Assembly: GCA_002307135.1 (NCBI GenBank)
Contig: DBTQ01000015.1
Location: 80,258 to 144,257, forward strand
Length of the DNA: 64,000 nucleotides
Direction: 5' to 3'
Origin: Bacteroidetes bacterium UBA1312
Lineage (GTDB): Bacteria > Bacteroidota > Bacteroidia > Chitinophagales > Chitinophagaceae
The position numbers were made by a program, and so were the translations under genes. Positions 9,801 through 17,883 of the stretch are shown here, piece by piece. The notes under the pieces are model-generated. The model had not been told where the DNA came from. It was given only the letters and a program-made list of their open reading frames with translations, and did no database searches. Every line of letters starts with the position of its first letter. The stretch's first letter is position 1.

Positions 9801-9972
9801 AGGAGAAGCAACACGCGGGTTCGCATTTGCAATGTTGATCGGAGTTGTGACAGGTACTTATTCTTCTATATTTGTAGCTGCACCGGTATTGGTAGATATG
9901 GATAAAAAAGATACACTTGCTAACGAAGTAGATAGAGATGCTCACGTTGAGGCATTAAAAGTACAAGCATAA
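6883..9972 (+). CDS. secDF: fused protein translocase subunit SecDF
   Basis: Inner-membrane RND-type protein that uses the proton gradient to help pull preproteins through SecYEG. 1029 residues, the fused SecD-SecF form. SecD half: first membrane helix at about 8-28, the LGLDLQGGMNV signature (Asp98), a periplasmic P1 domain, then five helices around residues 530-680 with GMAVDTNVIVFERIKEE. SecF half: helix near 715-730, GVEFAGGRSY, then helices with GFSMNDTVIVFDRVRE. Between the P1 subdomains there is a Ser/Thr/Asp-rich low-complexity insert (about residues 270-330). Monocistronic: own TATATTTG promoter and a strong terminator after the stop. Confidence 0.96.
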   Translation: MQLKGLVKFFTVALILISLYQLSFTFIVKNVESKARASARSFVMAKQPGLKDDDLTKAVDARFDQITDSLQGETVFNALIKKYTFQEAKEQEMNLGLDLQGGMNVTLQVGLDDLLRSMSNNPKDPALNKAIADAEAAKVTNDKDFIELFGQAYEKNNTTKLAYLFTKPSEKEITLNSTTDQVLAKIRREADQAIDRTYNVIRTRIDKFGVSNPNVNLDKRKGIISVELAGVRNPERVRTFLQSTARLQFWEIMQDQSLGEAFMKANDALALYLSGAKEKTSTDTAKKSATDTAKVATKGTNANDTGSISSLLGSNDSSTQSTGSDTSSKLAAANKNPFGALLQQAGEADRAAFAYIPKKNINKFFEYLSLDVVKNKLPGNVRFLLGVDNSKTRFNPNASLPLYAIKLVPGVDGAKLEGENIEDAWMDFDPATGRPEVKMNMKSAGERIWKRMTGENIGKPIAIALDDRVYSAPNVNSEISGGSSSISGGFTTEEATDLANILKSGKLSAPARIVQEQVVGPTLGAESIAAGTKSLAIAFIVIFGLMLLYYNTAGIVANIALILNLLFTMGILAAAGATLTMPGIAGLVLTIGMAVDTNVIVFERIKEELSLGKSYQQAVHDGYKRSYAPVLDGHISQFITAAILFVFGLGPVKGFAYTQMWGLFLSVFCGLLVSRLITDIWMKRERHFTYFTKVSTSIFRKAHFKFIEARKYTYVISSIIILLGFASFFHGFDYGVEFAGGRSYTIKFNEKHQVSDVKQKLKKHLNNENPIVKTIGTDGNLNITTAYLIDKQGATVSDEVREKMYESLKSENLIPSTVSYEQFSKNYITEEKTVLPTISADLKRGAIYATILSVLAIFVYILIRFRKWQYSLGTIIALLHDVCVTFAVFSFFKDSMPFALEIDQHFIAAVLTVIGFSMNDTVIVFDRVREYFRKSPGEGKVSVINRAINDTLSRTVMTSLTVFLTILILFIFGGEATRGFAFAMLIGVVTGTYSSIFVAAPVLVDMDKKDTLANEVDRDAHVEALKVQA

Positions 9973-9991
9973 AAAACAATAATTATCTAGA

Positions 9992-10030
9992 AATAAAACA
10001 GCCAGAGCTCATTGCTCTGGCTGTTTTATT
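9992..10030 (+). terminator. secDF terminator
   Basis: Perfect 17-bp stem AATAAAACAGCCAGAGC and its complement with a 5-base loop (10009-10013), ending in TTTTATTTTG. Confidence 0.93.
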
Positions 10031-10497
10031 TTGTGCTCATCTAATCAAATACTCGATGATACCCATCTCCAAAAAATGCTCATAAGAGTGTGTGCCCCTC
10101 GTTTAGACTTATTCCTAAATCTAACACCCATATATGTCATCCATCCAGCGATAGGCCATCTCAATAAATCTCATACTTAACTAACTATACAACCAGATAT
10201 CCTCTTATATCCTAGTCTAATTTGCTTCCAAGATTACCCCTGGCCATAGCTTATGTCCTGACCTCTTTATTGCGGCTTACCTATTATATCGGTTCTATTT
10301 CGCCTTTAGAGTTCCCTATTCCCTACTTTATGTAACGAGAATAGCAAGTATAAACTTATACCTTTTACCTAGTGAAGTCGTCCTCCTTTTATATGGCATA
10401 ACATTCGGTTTGAGACAGAAATATGGACGAGAAGTATTTCTCTTTATTATCCCTCAAAGAAACGGAAGGTATGGTGCTCTAAATATTTAATAACAAA
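10031..10497. other. 467-base region with no recognisable gene
   Basis: Both strands are full of stops. Base composition is more mixed than in the other AT-rich intergenic regions of the window, which may mean a decayed gene or an uncharacterised RNA. I could not match it to an ATP synthase gamma subunit, a tRNA or any repeat in the window. Confidence 0.4.
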
Positions 10498-10525
10498 GAA
10501 GCCCAATCGTTTCCGACCGGGCTTC
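10498..10525 (-). terminator. terminator of the atp operon
   Basis: GAAGCCC/GGGCTTC stem (10498-10504 with 10519-10525) plus inner TCG/CGA pairs and a TTTC loop. On the minus strand it is followed by TTCTTTGTTATT. It lies 32 bases beyond the atpA stop codon. Confidence 0.75.
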
Positions 10526-10557
10526 ATTATTTGTATATTTACTCTTGTACTTACTTA

Positions 10558-12135
10558 CTATTTGAATTGAGGAATCAAATCCTTTACCAATTGTGTCATT
10601 TTATTCAATCCTTCTTCAGGCAAATTACCTTTTTTGAACTCAGCCAAAACGTCTGGTAATTTTACTTCCATTTCGCGGATAAATGCTTCTTCAAATGCTT
10701 TCACATTCTTAACAGGCACTTCGCGGATCAGGTTGTTGGTACCGATATAGATCATAGCAACTTGCTTTTCTACGCTATATGGAGAGAACTGAGCTTGTTT
10801 CAATATTTCCACGTTACGACTACCTTTATCCAATACATTTTTAGTTGCAGCATCCAAATCACCACCAAATTTAGAGAAGGCTTCCATTTCACGGAAAAGC
10901 GCCTGGTCCAATTTAAGTGTACCAGCTACTTTTTTCATGGATTTGATTTGCGCATTACCACCCACACGACTTACAGATATACCCACGTTAATAGCTGGAC
11001 GAATACCTGAAAGGAAAAGGTTAGTTTCCAAGAATATCTGACCATCTGTAATAGAGATAACATTGGTAGGAATATATGCAGAAACGTCAGCTGCTTGTGT
11101 TTCGATAATAGGTAATGCTGTCAGAGAACCTCCTCCTTTTACCAAATGTTTGATGCTATCCGGTAAATCATTCATTGTTTTAGCAATCTCATCATCATTG
11201 ATGACTTTCGCAGCACGCTCTAACAAACGGCTATGCAAGTAGAATACGTCTCCAGGGTACGCTTCACGTCCTGGTGGGCGACGAAGCAACAAAGATACCT
11301 CACGGTAAGCTACTGCTTGTTTAGACAAATCGTCATAAATAACCAATGCAGGACGACCTGAGTCACGGAAAAATTCGCCAATTGCTGCTCCAGCAAACGG
11401 CGCATAGAACTGTAATGGTGCAGGCTCAGAGGCAGATGCTGCAACAACTACTGTATATGGCATTGCACCATTTTCTTCCAGTGTTTTCATTACACCCGCA
11501 ACAGTTGATGCTTTTTGACCAATAGCTACATAGATACAATAAACAGGTTTACCTGCTTTATAAAATTCTTTCTGATTGATAATAGCATCAATACAAATAG
11601 CAGTTTTACCAGTTTGACGGTCACCAATAACCAACTCACGTTGTCCACGACCGATTGGAATCATTGCATCAATTGCTTTGATACCTGTTTGTAGTGGTTC
11701 TTTTACTGGTTCGCGGAACAATACACCCGGAGCTTTACGTTCCAATGGCATTTCGTACAATTCACCAGCCAATGGACCTTTACCATCAATTGGTTCTCCT
11801 AAGGTATTGACTACACGTCCAAGCATACCTTCACCTACTTTAATAGAGGCGATCATGCGTGTACGATGTACTTTACTTCCTTCTTTGATACCTGCACTAT
11901 CACCCATCAATACAACACCGACATTGTCTTCTTCAAGGTTAAGGGCAATTGCCTTTACACCATTGTCAAATTCAACTAGTTCCCCTTGGCGAACGCCATT
12001 GAGTCCATAAACAAGAGCGATACCATCACCCACTTGTAATACGGTTCCTATTTCTTCAAGATCGGCAGCCTCATTAAAGTTGCTTAACTGTTGACGAAGT
12101 ATCGCCGATATTTCGTCCGGTTTAATATCAACCAT
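10558..12135 (-). CDS. atpA: F1 ATP synthase subunit alpha
   Basis: 525 residues; the non-catalytic nucleotide-binding subunit of the F1 hexamer. N-terminal beta-barrel (about 25-95), Walker A GDRQTGKT at 171-178, the alpha-specific LLLRRPPGREAYPGDVFYLHSRLLERAAK segment around 285-310 and SVSRVGGNAQ further on. Last gene of the atpB-E-F-H-A operon, 59 bases after atpH, with a terminator directly behind it. Many Bacteroidota have atpG immediately downstream; here it is absent, and subunits beta, gamma and epsilon must lie elsewhere. Confidence 0.97.
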   Translation of the reverse strand: MVDIKPDEISAILRQQLSNFNEAADLEEIGTVLQVGDGIALVYGLNGVRQGELVEFDNGVKAIALNLEEDNVGVVLMGDSAGIKEGSKVHRTRMIASIKVGEGMLGRVVNTLGEPIDGKGPLAGELYEMPLERKAPGVLFREPVKEPLQTGIKAIDAMIPIGRGQRELVIGDRQTGKTAICIDAIINQKEFYKAGKPVYCIYVAIGQKASTVAGVMKTLEENGAMPYTVVVAASASEPAPLQFYAPFAGAAIGEFFRDSGRPALVIYDDLSKQAVAYREVSLLLRRPPGREAYPGDVFYLHSRLLERAAKVINDDEIAKTMNDLPDSIKHLVKGGGSLTALPIIETQAADVSAYIPTNVISITDGQIFLETNLFLSGIRPAINVGISVSRVGGNAQIKSMKKVAGTLKLDQALFREMEAFSKFGGDLDAATKNVLDKGSRNVEILKQAQFSPYSVEKQVAMIYIGTNNLIREVPVKNVKAFEEAFIREMEVKLPDVLAEFKKGNLPEEGLNKMTQLVKDLIPQFK

Positions 12136-12194
12136 GTGTATAAAAATTAAAAAAGGTAAAACTAATAATTAAAAAGTATTTGATAAACAGATGC

Positions 12195-12758
12195 TTAACG
12201 CAACTGTGGAACATATAAGTTTTTGGAAAATTGTTTTTTGATTTCATTCAAATCGCGTACGATGCTGGTGTCCAATTGTTTGTCACCCATATCCAATACA
12301 AAACCACCCAATAATGAAGGATCAACAGCCGTTTCAATATTGATCGTAGTTCCTTTATATGCCGCTTCTATTTTAGCGCGTAAAGTGTCCACAACACTCG
12401 CATCAACAGGAGTAGCGGTAGTTAACTTGGCCATGCGGATACCTTTATATACTCTGTATTGAATGATGAAGGCTTCGGCAATTTCATCCAAGAAACTTTC
12501 ACGCCCCTTATTGATCAACAATTTAAGAAAAGTGGACGTCAATATAGAAACACGACCTGCGAGAACTGCATTAACAACACTTATTTTTTTATCGCCTTTA
12601 ATAACCGGGCTACGCATCATAGTAACAAAGTCACGACTCTGGCTGCAAATCGCATCAAGCAATTGCATGTCCTTCAACGTTTCTTCCAAGCTGTTTTGTT
12701 CAACAGCAATATCCACTAGAGATTTTGCATAACGGGAAGCAAGACGAGGATTCTTCAT
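12195..12758 (-). CDS. atpH: ATP synthase subunit delta
   Basis: 187 residues, the normal size of the delta subunit (OSCP homologue) that ties F1 to the peripheral stalk. Starts MKNPRLASRYAKSLVDIA, the usual ArYAkaL-type beginning; the C-terminal part has SLLGGFVLDMGDKQLDTSI, matching the conserved GG-f-v-r-i-g-d-k-x-D-xS motif. Sits between atpF (68-base gap) and atpA (59-base gap). Confidence 0.93.
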   Translation of the reverse strand: MKNPRLASRYAKSLVDIAVEQNSLEETLKDMQLLDAICSQSRDFVTMMRSPVIKGDKKISVVNAVLAGRVSILTSTFLKLLINKGRESFLDEIAEAFIIQYRVYKGIRMAKLTTATPVDASVVDTLRAKIEAAYKGTTINIETAVDPSLLGGFVLDMGDKQLDTSIVRDLNEIKKQFSKNLYVPQLR

Positions 12759-12826
12759 ATTATCGTTTTGTATTTAGTAGTATGATTGTTGAGTATGATA
12801 CTCTATATCCAACGATCAATGAGGTA

Positions 12827-13321
12827 TTAGTTAAGTTTCACTTCTTCAGCCAACATTTTAGCATAATTGCTTTGTTCGGCATCAGTCGAAAGGTTTTTGC
12901 GTAAGATTTTTTCAGAAACCTGAAGTGCTAATGCAGCAACTTCATTTTTCACTTCAGTCATAGCAGCCATTTTTAAATGTTCAATCTGAACACGAGCATC
13001 ACCAATGATTTTTGAGGCTTCTGCTTTAGCTTGATCTTTGGCTTCACTCACGATCTTGTCTTTCATTTCTTTCGCTTCTTTAAGCATCTGAGAACGTTCT
13101 TCACGAGCTTGTGCCATTACTTGCTGATTTTCAGCTTGCATTGCAGCCATTTCACTCTTAACACGTTGAGCTGTAGCAATAGAGTCCGCGATACCTTTTT
13201 CTCTTTCTCCTAAAGAATTCAATATGGGTTTCCACGCAAATTTTTTAAGTATAACAAATACCAAAACAAAAGCAAGGAGCGTCCAAACAAATAAACCTAA
13301 CTCTGGGGTAAGCAATTCCAT
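12827..13321 (-). CDS. atpF: ATP synthase F0 subunit b
   Basis: 164 residues: one N-terminal membrane helix (about 8-27, LGLFVWTLLAFVLVFVIL) followed by a long charged coiled coil, as in peripheral-stalk subunit b. FAWKPIL after the helix is the usual W-K-P-I motif. Third gene of the atp operon. Confidence 0.94.
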   Translation of the reverse strand: MELLTPELGLFVWTLLAFVLVFVILKKFAWKPILNSLGEREKGIADSIATAQRVKSEMAAMQAENQQVMAQAREERSQMLKEAKEMKDKIVSEAKDQAKAEASKIIGDARVQIEHLKMAAMTEVKNEVAALALQVSEKILRKNLSTDAEQSNYAKMLAEEVKLN

Positions 13322-13447
13322 AAAATTGACTTTTTTTATTAAAATTCTATAATAGATAAAACGGCAATGCCGAATTGTACTTTCAATTTTAAATAAACTG
13401 CACCCTCTGCCCTTTGCGTCAGATGCAGTTTAATTTTTTCTGATGGC

Positions 13448-13693
13448 TTATTTCAATACTGCCAACAAACCTGCAATTACACCGAAAAGTGCAACACCCT
13501 CTACGAAGGCTGCAGTCAAGATCATGTTTGCACGGATGTCTCCAGCAGCTTCTGGTTGGCGAGCGATAGACTCAACTGCACCTTTACCAATTTGGCCGAT
13601 ACCTACACCAGCTCCAAGAGCTGCGATACCTGCACCTACTGCGCCAAGACCTGCGGCGCTACCATCTAACAAAATTGTGTTTAAGATAGACAT
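13448..13693 (-). CDS. atpE: ATP synthase F0 subunit c
   Basis: 81 residues forming the two-helix hairpin of the rotor ring. First helix Gly/Ala-rich with GAGVGIGQIGKGAVE, polar loop ARQPEAAGDIR, second helix with the ion-carrying Glu65 in FVEGVALFG. Glu65 is followed by Gly-Val and not by Ser-Thr, and I therefore infer proton rather than sodium coupling. Lies 20 bases after atpB. Confidence 0.96.
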   Translation of the reverse strand: MSILNTILLDGSAAGLGAVGAGIAALGAGVGIGQIGKGAVESIARQPEAAGDIRANMILTAAFVEGVALFGVIAGLLAVLK

Positions 13694-13713
13694 ATATATG
13701 GGGATTTTAAAAA

Positions 13714-14835
13714 CTAAAGAACGATTTCATTTTCGTTAACGTGATAATGACCATCATTATGACTATGATCTTCATGATGACCTTCTTCAACAGCCTGACC
13801 TATAAACACGGCAGTTAGTGTAGTAAAGATAAAAGCTTGAATAGCTCCAACTAATAACTCCAACAAGAACATGAAAATAGAAAATGCAATAGATACCGGA
13901 GAAAAGCCCCAACCTACCATTGGTGACATGGCTCCAAAAATAAATATCATACAAATGATACTCAATATAATAATGTGGCCTGCCAAAATATTGGCAAAAA
14001 GACGAATGGCAAGTGCTAGTGGCTTAATGAATAAAGACATTATTTCAATTGGCACTAACAATAGCTTGATACCAAATGGCACTCCTGGAGGATTGAGTAA
14101 GTGACCCCAAAAATGTCCATTTGCTTTTGTAACCATTACAATAAATGTTATTAAAGCAAGGCAAGCCGTTACAGCAATATTACCTGTAAAATTTGCACCT
14201 CCTGGTAGGAGCCCCAATAAATTGTTGATCCAAATGAAGAAGAAAAACGTAAGCAATAAAGGCATAAATTTATCTGCCTTATGCCCCAAGTTTGGACGAG
14301 CTACCTCATCGCGTACAAAAGTAATAACTGGTTCGATTGCATTCTGAAAACCACTTGGTGCAATCATTGAACCTTTTTGCTTGTATTTTTTTGCAACATT
14401 CAACATGATTATAAGTAGTAATGCTACTGATATAAGCATGGAAAGGATATTCTTTGTAATTGAGAAGTCATAAAATTTAGATCCGTCTGTAGCTTCAATT
14501 TTACCCGCTTCATTTAATGAATAACCATTGTACGCTTCCCGATGACCTTCATGTCCAAAATTAGCGGCACTAAAAAGAGCTAGACCTTTCTCAGGGCTAT
14601 ATAATATTACCGGCAAAGGTAGTGTGGCGTGAAATGCTCCTACAGTGAAGAAATGCCATTCGTGCGCATCGCCAACGTGGTTAAATATTATTTTTTTAAT
14701 GTCAAGTGCTTGGCTTTTTTCGGCTTCATGACCCGCTTCCGGAGCTGTTCCTTCCTGTTGCGCAAAAGTAGATGAAGCGTTACCCAAAAGCATCAAAATC
14801 AATGCCAATAAGGACAATAGACGTTTATAACTCAT
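13714..14835 (-). CDS. atpB: ATP synthase F0 subunit a
   Basis: 373 residues; stator subunit that forms the proton half-channels. The N-terminus has a signal-peptide-like helix (about 5-25, ending in STFAQQ) and a long periplasmic extension, as in Bacteroidota AtpB. Five to six membrane helices follow, with the essential arginine in LALAIRLFANILAGH and ELLVGAIQAFIFTTLTAVF near the end; the tail is His/Asp-rich (EEGHHEDHSHNDGHYH), a possible metal-binding or buffering feature. First gene of the operon, behind a minus-strand TATCTTTG element at 14857-14864. Confidence 0.95.
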   Translation of the reverse strand: MSYKRLLSLLALILMLLGNASSTFAQQEGTAPEAGHEAEKSQALDIKKIIFNHVGDAHEWHFFTVGAFHATLPLPVILYSPEKGLALFSAANFGHEGHREAYNGYSLNEAGKIEATDGSKFYDFSITKNILSMLISVALLLIIMLNVAKKYKQKGSMIAPSGFQNAIEPVITFVRDEVARPNLGHKADKFMPLLLTFFFFIWINNLLGLLPGGANFTGNIAVTACLALITFIVMVTKANGHFWGHLLNPPGVPFGIKLLLVPIEIMSLFIKPLALAIRLFANILAGHIIILSIICMIFIFGAMSPMVGWGFSPVSIAFSIFMFLLELLVGAIQAFIFTTLTAVFIGQAVEEGHHEDHSHNDGHYHVNENEIVL

Positions 14836-14856
14836 TATTAGACCCTAAATTTTGCG

Positions 14857-14864
14857 CAAAGATA
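14857..14864 (-). promoter_or_regulatory. putative -7 element of the atp operon promoter
   Basis: TATCTTTG on the minus strand, an exact TAnnTTTG match, 21 bases upstream of the atpB start codon. The -33 TTG is not evident. Confidence 0.5.
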
Positions 14865-14955
14865 CTAGTTTTAGTTTCAGAAAAAACAGCAGGTTCGATT
14901 TTTTTTCAACAACTTGATAACATTTATAGCGAAAAAACGTGTGCTGGACGGTTTA

Positions 14956-15528
14956 TCAGTAATCGTCGTTACCTCCATTATCATCTACAACTTCATCTTC
15001 AGATGCATCCGAATCCGAATCTCCTTCATCCCCAAAACCTTCGGCCATTTCATCACTTCCCAAATCATATTTCTCTTCAACTTCCAATAATAGATCCGTG
15101 GAGCCACCACGTACACCATATTGATTAGGTGACATTCCTTCTTTACGGCTGCAAGATGGGTAAAGTTTTAGTACGTCTTCCTGTTTAGTAACACCAATAA
15201 GCTCAACAAGAAAAGTCCACATTTTTGCTGGGTCATAGACATAAACAAATTTTTGATCCGGCACTGCTACCAATGCCGATACAGGTGTTTTTATCATAGA
15301 CAATGCAGGAGCATCTTTTTTATTGACCAATACATCTGATGCTAAAGCTCTGAAACGTTGCCATCTATCATTACTTTCATAAAAAACAGCAGTATGCTTA
15401 CCATCAAAATCATACGATTTAATAATGGCTTGATGCAAATCTAAAAAGGTTTGGTTCGATAGTATCTCAATATCTCGGTAGATTAAATCATCCTCCTCCC
15501 AATAAACTCTAAACTTTAATAAAGGCAT
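14956..15528 (-). CDS. pRiA4b ORF-3-like (IS1096 TnpR-like) domain protein
   Basis: 190 residues. LKFRVYWEEDDLIYRDIEI, then TFLDLHQAIIKSYDFDGKH and an FxYVYD-type motif resemble the plasmid pRiA4b ORF-3-like family (pfam07929), whose members occur singly in many Bacteroidota chromosomes; molecular function unknown. The last ~35 residues are a strongly acidic Asp/Glu/Ser tail. No transposase or terminal repeats are near, so this is not taken as a sign of a mobile element. Ends in TGA. Located upstream of the atp operon on the same strand, with an intervening promoter. Confidence 0.72.
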   Translation of the reverse strand: MPLLKFRVYWEEDDLIYRDIEILSNQTFLDLHQAIIKSYDFDGKHTAVFYESNDRWQRFRALASDVLVNKKDAPALSMIKTPVSALVAVPDQKFVYVYDPAKMWTFLVELIGVTKQEDVLKLYPSCSRKEGMSPNQYGVRGGSTDLLLEVEEKYDLGSDEMAEGFGDEGDSDSDASEDEVVDDNGGNDDY

Positions 15529-15591
15529 GGCGTAAAAATAATCATTTTAATCATATTGGAGGCTGAGCAGTAATTTTTTTGTATAAAAAAA

Positions 15592-15617
15592 GGCCGCACA
15601 AATGGGATTGTGCGGCC
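15592..15617 (-). terminator. terminator of the beta-helix T9SS protein gene
   Basis: 9-bp GC-rich stem GGCCGCACA/TGTGCGGCC with an 8-base loop; on the minus strand it runs into TTTTTTTATAC. It lies 19 bases past the stop of the gene at 15637. Confidence 0.85.
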
Positions 15618-15636
15618 AATAATTTTATACATTTTC

Positions 15637-17454
15637 TTATTTTTTGAGGATCTGCTTAGCCACATTTAAGCCATTGGTATCTGTGATTTGCAAAATATAA
15701 GTACCTATTGGTAGTCCACTCATATTTATTTGCGCCGCTGCAGTTTGTGTATTTTGTTGCAAAACGTTGCGCCCGTCCATAGTATAAAGATAAAATGTCG
15801 AACCTTTTTCTACTCCTGTAATAAATAAGGTTTCACTTGTCGGATTAGGAAATACTTTTGCTACGCTATTAGCACTAACATCTTTTACGCTTAATACACC
15901 TCTTACTCCAATCTTCGCTGTTCTAAACGTATCAGCATCAATAATAGCGGTAATAATGATTGAATCGCTTACAGATGGCACTCTGTATTTAGACCTTACT
16001 AAGTTGTTGGTATCAATCAGTGCCACAGTAGGTGTAAGTGTTCCGTTTGAAGCCATAAAAGAACCTCGGATTGACCTCATAACAGTTGAATCAAACGAAT
16101 TATTATCATTCATGGTAAATTTCGCCGCTACAGGAAAAGTGACCGTAAGCGTATCGATCGGGTTACCGAAATTGACACTCCATGTGGTTTTAACCCATGA
16201 ATTGATTGTACCGGTTGTTCCCGATTTACTATGTACCAATCCTGTTGTGTCATTACTACCCCACCAACAAGTGTCTGAACTAAATGTAATGATGCTTGAA
16301 GGTATTGATGGGCTATTATAAATTTCAATTTGACGTGTCCCATCTGCATTGGGATTAAATAGGTGCAAGCTATTCATTTGTATTGTTTTGGCAACAGCTC
16401 CGATTGAAGAATAAATTGCAGCTACAGGCGATTGGTTGCCTGTAATTGTCCCACCTCTAAGTTTAAGATGCCCGTTTACATTATAAATAGCTCCACCAAA
16501 GTTTACAGTACCCGTTACTGTAGGTATTTTATTATTTGTGATGGCAAAATTGCCGGAGGCAAAACAAGATGCATTATTGAGCCATATTCCTCCACCAGAA
16601 GTATTGGCTATATTATTTGAGATATTCACAGAATCATAAATCATCAGCGTATCTCCAAACGAAGCTACCCCACCTCCATAATCTGCTTTATTATTACTAA
16701 TGCTTACATGTTGGTTTAATAAACCGACGCCGTACAAACCTCCTCCCGCAACTGCTGCTGCGTTATTTTGTACACTTGCCCATTCAGATAGGTTTACAGA
16801 TCCGCTAGTAGCGCTAAATATACCTCCACCACTACCAGCAGTGCTGTTATTGGTTATTTGCGTATTGCCATGTATATAGAATGTGGTGTAAGCATAGATA
16901 CCACCCCCATTTTCGATAGCATAATTACCCGAAATAATGGCATTACCTTTTACATCCAAAATCCCCGCGGTATAAATACCGCCACCATTGGCATAAATAC
17001 CTGAAGACTGGCAATTAAGCACCATTGAATTTCCACTCAAAATCAATGTGCCCGATCCATAATTACAGATACCTCCACCTGCATCATTATTGATTTTGCC
17101 ATTCTGAATGACAACATTCATCAATGTTATATCTCCCGAATTGATCAGGATGCCGCGTCCTAAACCTTTCGCATCAATAATCGTTGAATCAAGGGCTGTA
17201 ACAGATCCCGTTAACTTCAAACTTTTATTGATCATAAGATCATGTTCGTTAAAATGGTTGGCACTCAATACGAGCGAATCATTAGTAGCTGCTGCTGTAA
17301 TAGCCGCAGCTACTGTAGTATAAGTTGGACTCAACATTAAGCCAGATCGGTATATCGTTACCGTCTGTGCAAAAGTGTTAATGCCTGCCAAACAACAGGA
17401 AGAAAAAAGCATCAGCTTTTTCAATAGCGTAATACGGTGTATTTGTTTCATCAT
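15637..17454 (-). CDS. secreted right-handed beta-helix protein with T9SS sorting domain
   Basis: About 605 residues from the ATG at 17454 (an ATG three bases on is equally possible; an upstream in-frame start at 17523 would put a Cys/Asn-rich stretch before the signal peptide). Signal peptide with hydrophobic LMLFSSCCLAG ends near NTFAQ. The middle shows many short repeats with GGGI(Y/F/C) turns and NN/SN ladders, typical of parallel beta-helix or Pmp-like repeat proteins; probably a surface adhesin or polysaccharide-binding protein. The last ~75 residues (KVFPNPTSETLFI to YILQIT) are a type A T9SS C-terminal sorting domain, so it should be secreted and attached at the cell surface. Confidence 0.85.
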   Translation of the reverse strand: MMKQIHRITLLKKLMLFSSCCLAGINTFAQTVTIYRSGLMLSPTYTTVAAAITAAATNDSLVLSANHFNEHDLMINKSLKLTGSVTALDSTIIDAKGLGRGILINSGDITLMNVVIQNGKINNDAGGGICNYGSGTLILSGNSMVLNCQSSGIYANGGGIYTAGILDVKGNAIISGNYAIENGGGIYAYTTFYIHGNTQITNNSTAGSGGGIFSATSGSVNLSEWASVQNNAAAVAGGGLYGVGLLNQHVSISNNKADYGGGVASFGDTLMIYDSVNISNNIANTSGGGIWLNNASCFASGNFAITNNKIPTVTGTVNFGGAIYNVNGHLKLRGGTITGNQSPVAAIYSSIGAVAKTIQMNSLHLFNPNADGTRQIEIYNSPSIPSSIITFSSDTCWWGSNDTTGLVHSKSGTTGTINSWVKTTWSVNFGNPIDTLTVTFPVAAKFTMNDNNSFDSTVMRSIRGSFMASNGTLTPTVALIDTNNLVRSKYRVPSVSDSIIITAIIDADTFRTAKIGVRGVLSVKDVSANSVAKVFPNPTSETLFITGVEKGSTFYLYTMDGRNVLQQNTQTAAAQINMSGLPIGTYILQITDTNGLNVAKQILKK

Positions 17455-17562
17455 TTTATAAATTTTATTTTGAAAACAATGCTTACTCAATAAAGGGTAA
17501 TTTATAGGATTACAAGACAACAAATCTCGCGTTCAAAAACCAAGCATAAATTAAAAAACATT

Positions 17563-17871
17563 TTACTTAACGAACTTCTCTTGCCAGGCAAGCATACCAC
17601 CAATAATATTTTGTACATTTTTGAATCCGGCTTGTTCTAATATCATGCAAGCCATCTTGCTTCTGTTACCTGAACGACAATATATAAGTACTTCCTCGTC
17701 TTTTAAATCCTCAATATCCTCTAATTGAAATGATTGAATATTGCCCAACGGGAATAGCTTTCCTCCGATATTAAATTCTGCATGTTCATTGGGTTCACGA
17801 ACATCTAATAGGTGCAATTGTTCACCTTTATCCATACGGTTTTTGAGCTCTTCTACAGTTATTTCTGTCAT
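17563..17871 (-). CDS. single-domain rhodanese-like protein
   Basis: 102-residue cytoplasmic rhodanese fold. The active-site loop is YCRSGNRS with Cys65; LLDVREPNEHAEFNI is the conserved DVRxPxE motif near residue 22, and IIGGMLAW closes the domain. Rhodaneses transfer sulfane sulfur; the acceptor is unknown here. It is 12 bases upstream of nothing on its own strand but begins 12 bases after the stop of the 622-residue T9SS protein gene, so it may be co-transcribed with that gene. Confidence 0.9.
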   Translation of the reverse strand: MTEITVEELKNRMDKGEQLHLLDVREPNEHAEFNIGGKLFPLGNIQSFQLEDIEDLKDEEVLIYCRSGNRSKMACMILEQAGFKNVQNIIGGMLAWQEKFVK

Positions 17872-17883
17872 ATTATTTTAGTT

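Noticed and set aside
10031..10497. Decayed atpG in the gap after atpA
   Set aside because: Translation of both strands showed no gamma-subunit motifs and stops in all frames.
13443..13739. Plus-strand Ala/Pro-rich ORF
   Set aside because: Antisense of atpE; the real c-subunit with its Glu65 is on the other strand.
14956..15528. Mobile element because of the IS1096 TnpR-like family name
   Set aside because: No transposase, inverted repeats or target duplications nearby; the family is common as a single chromosomal gene.
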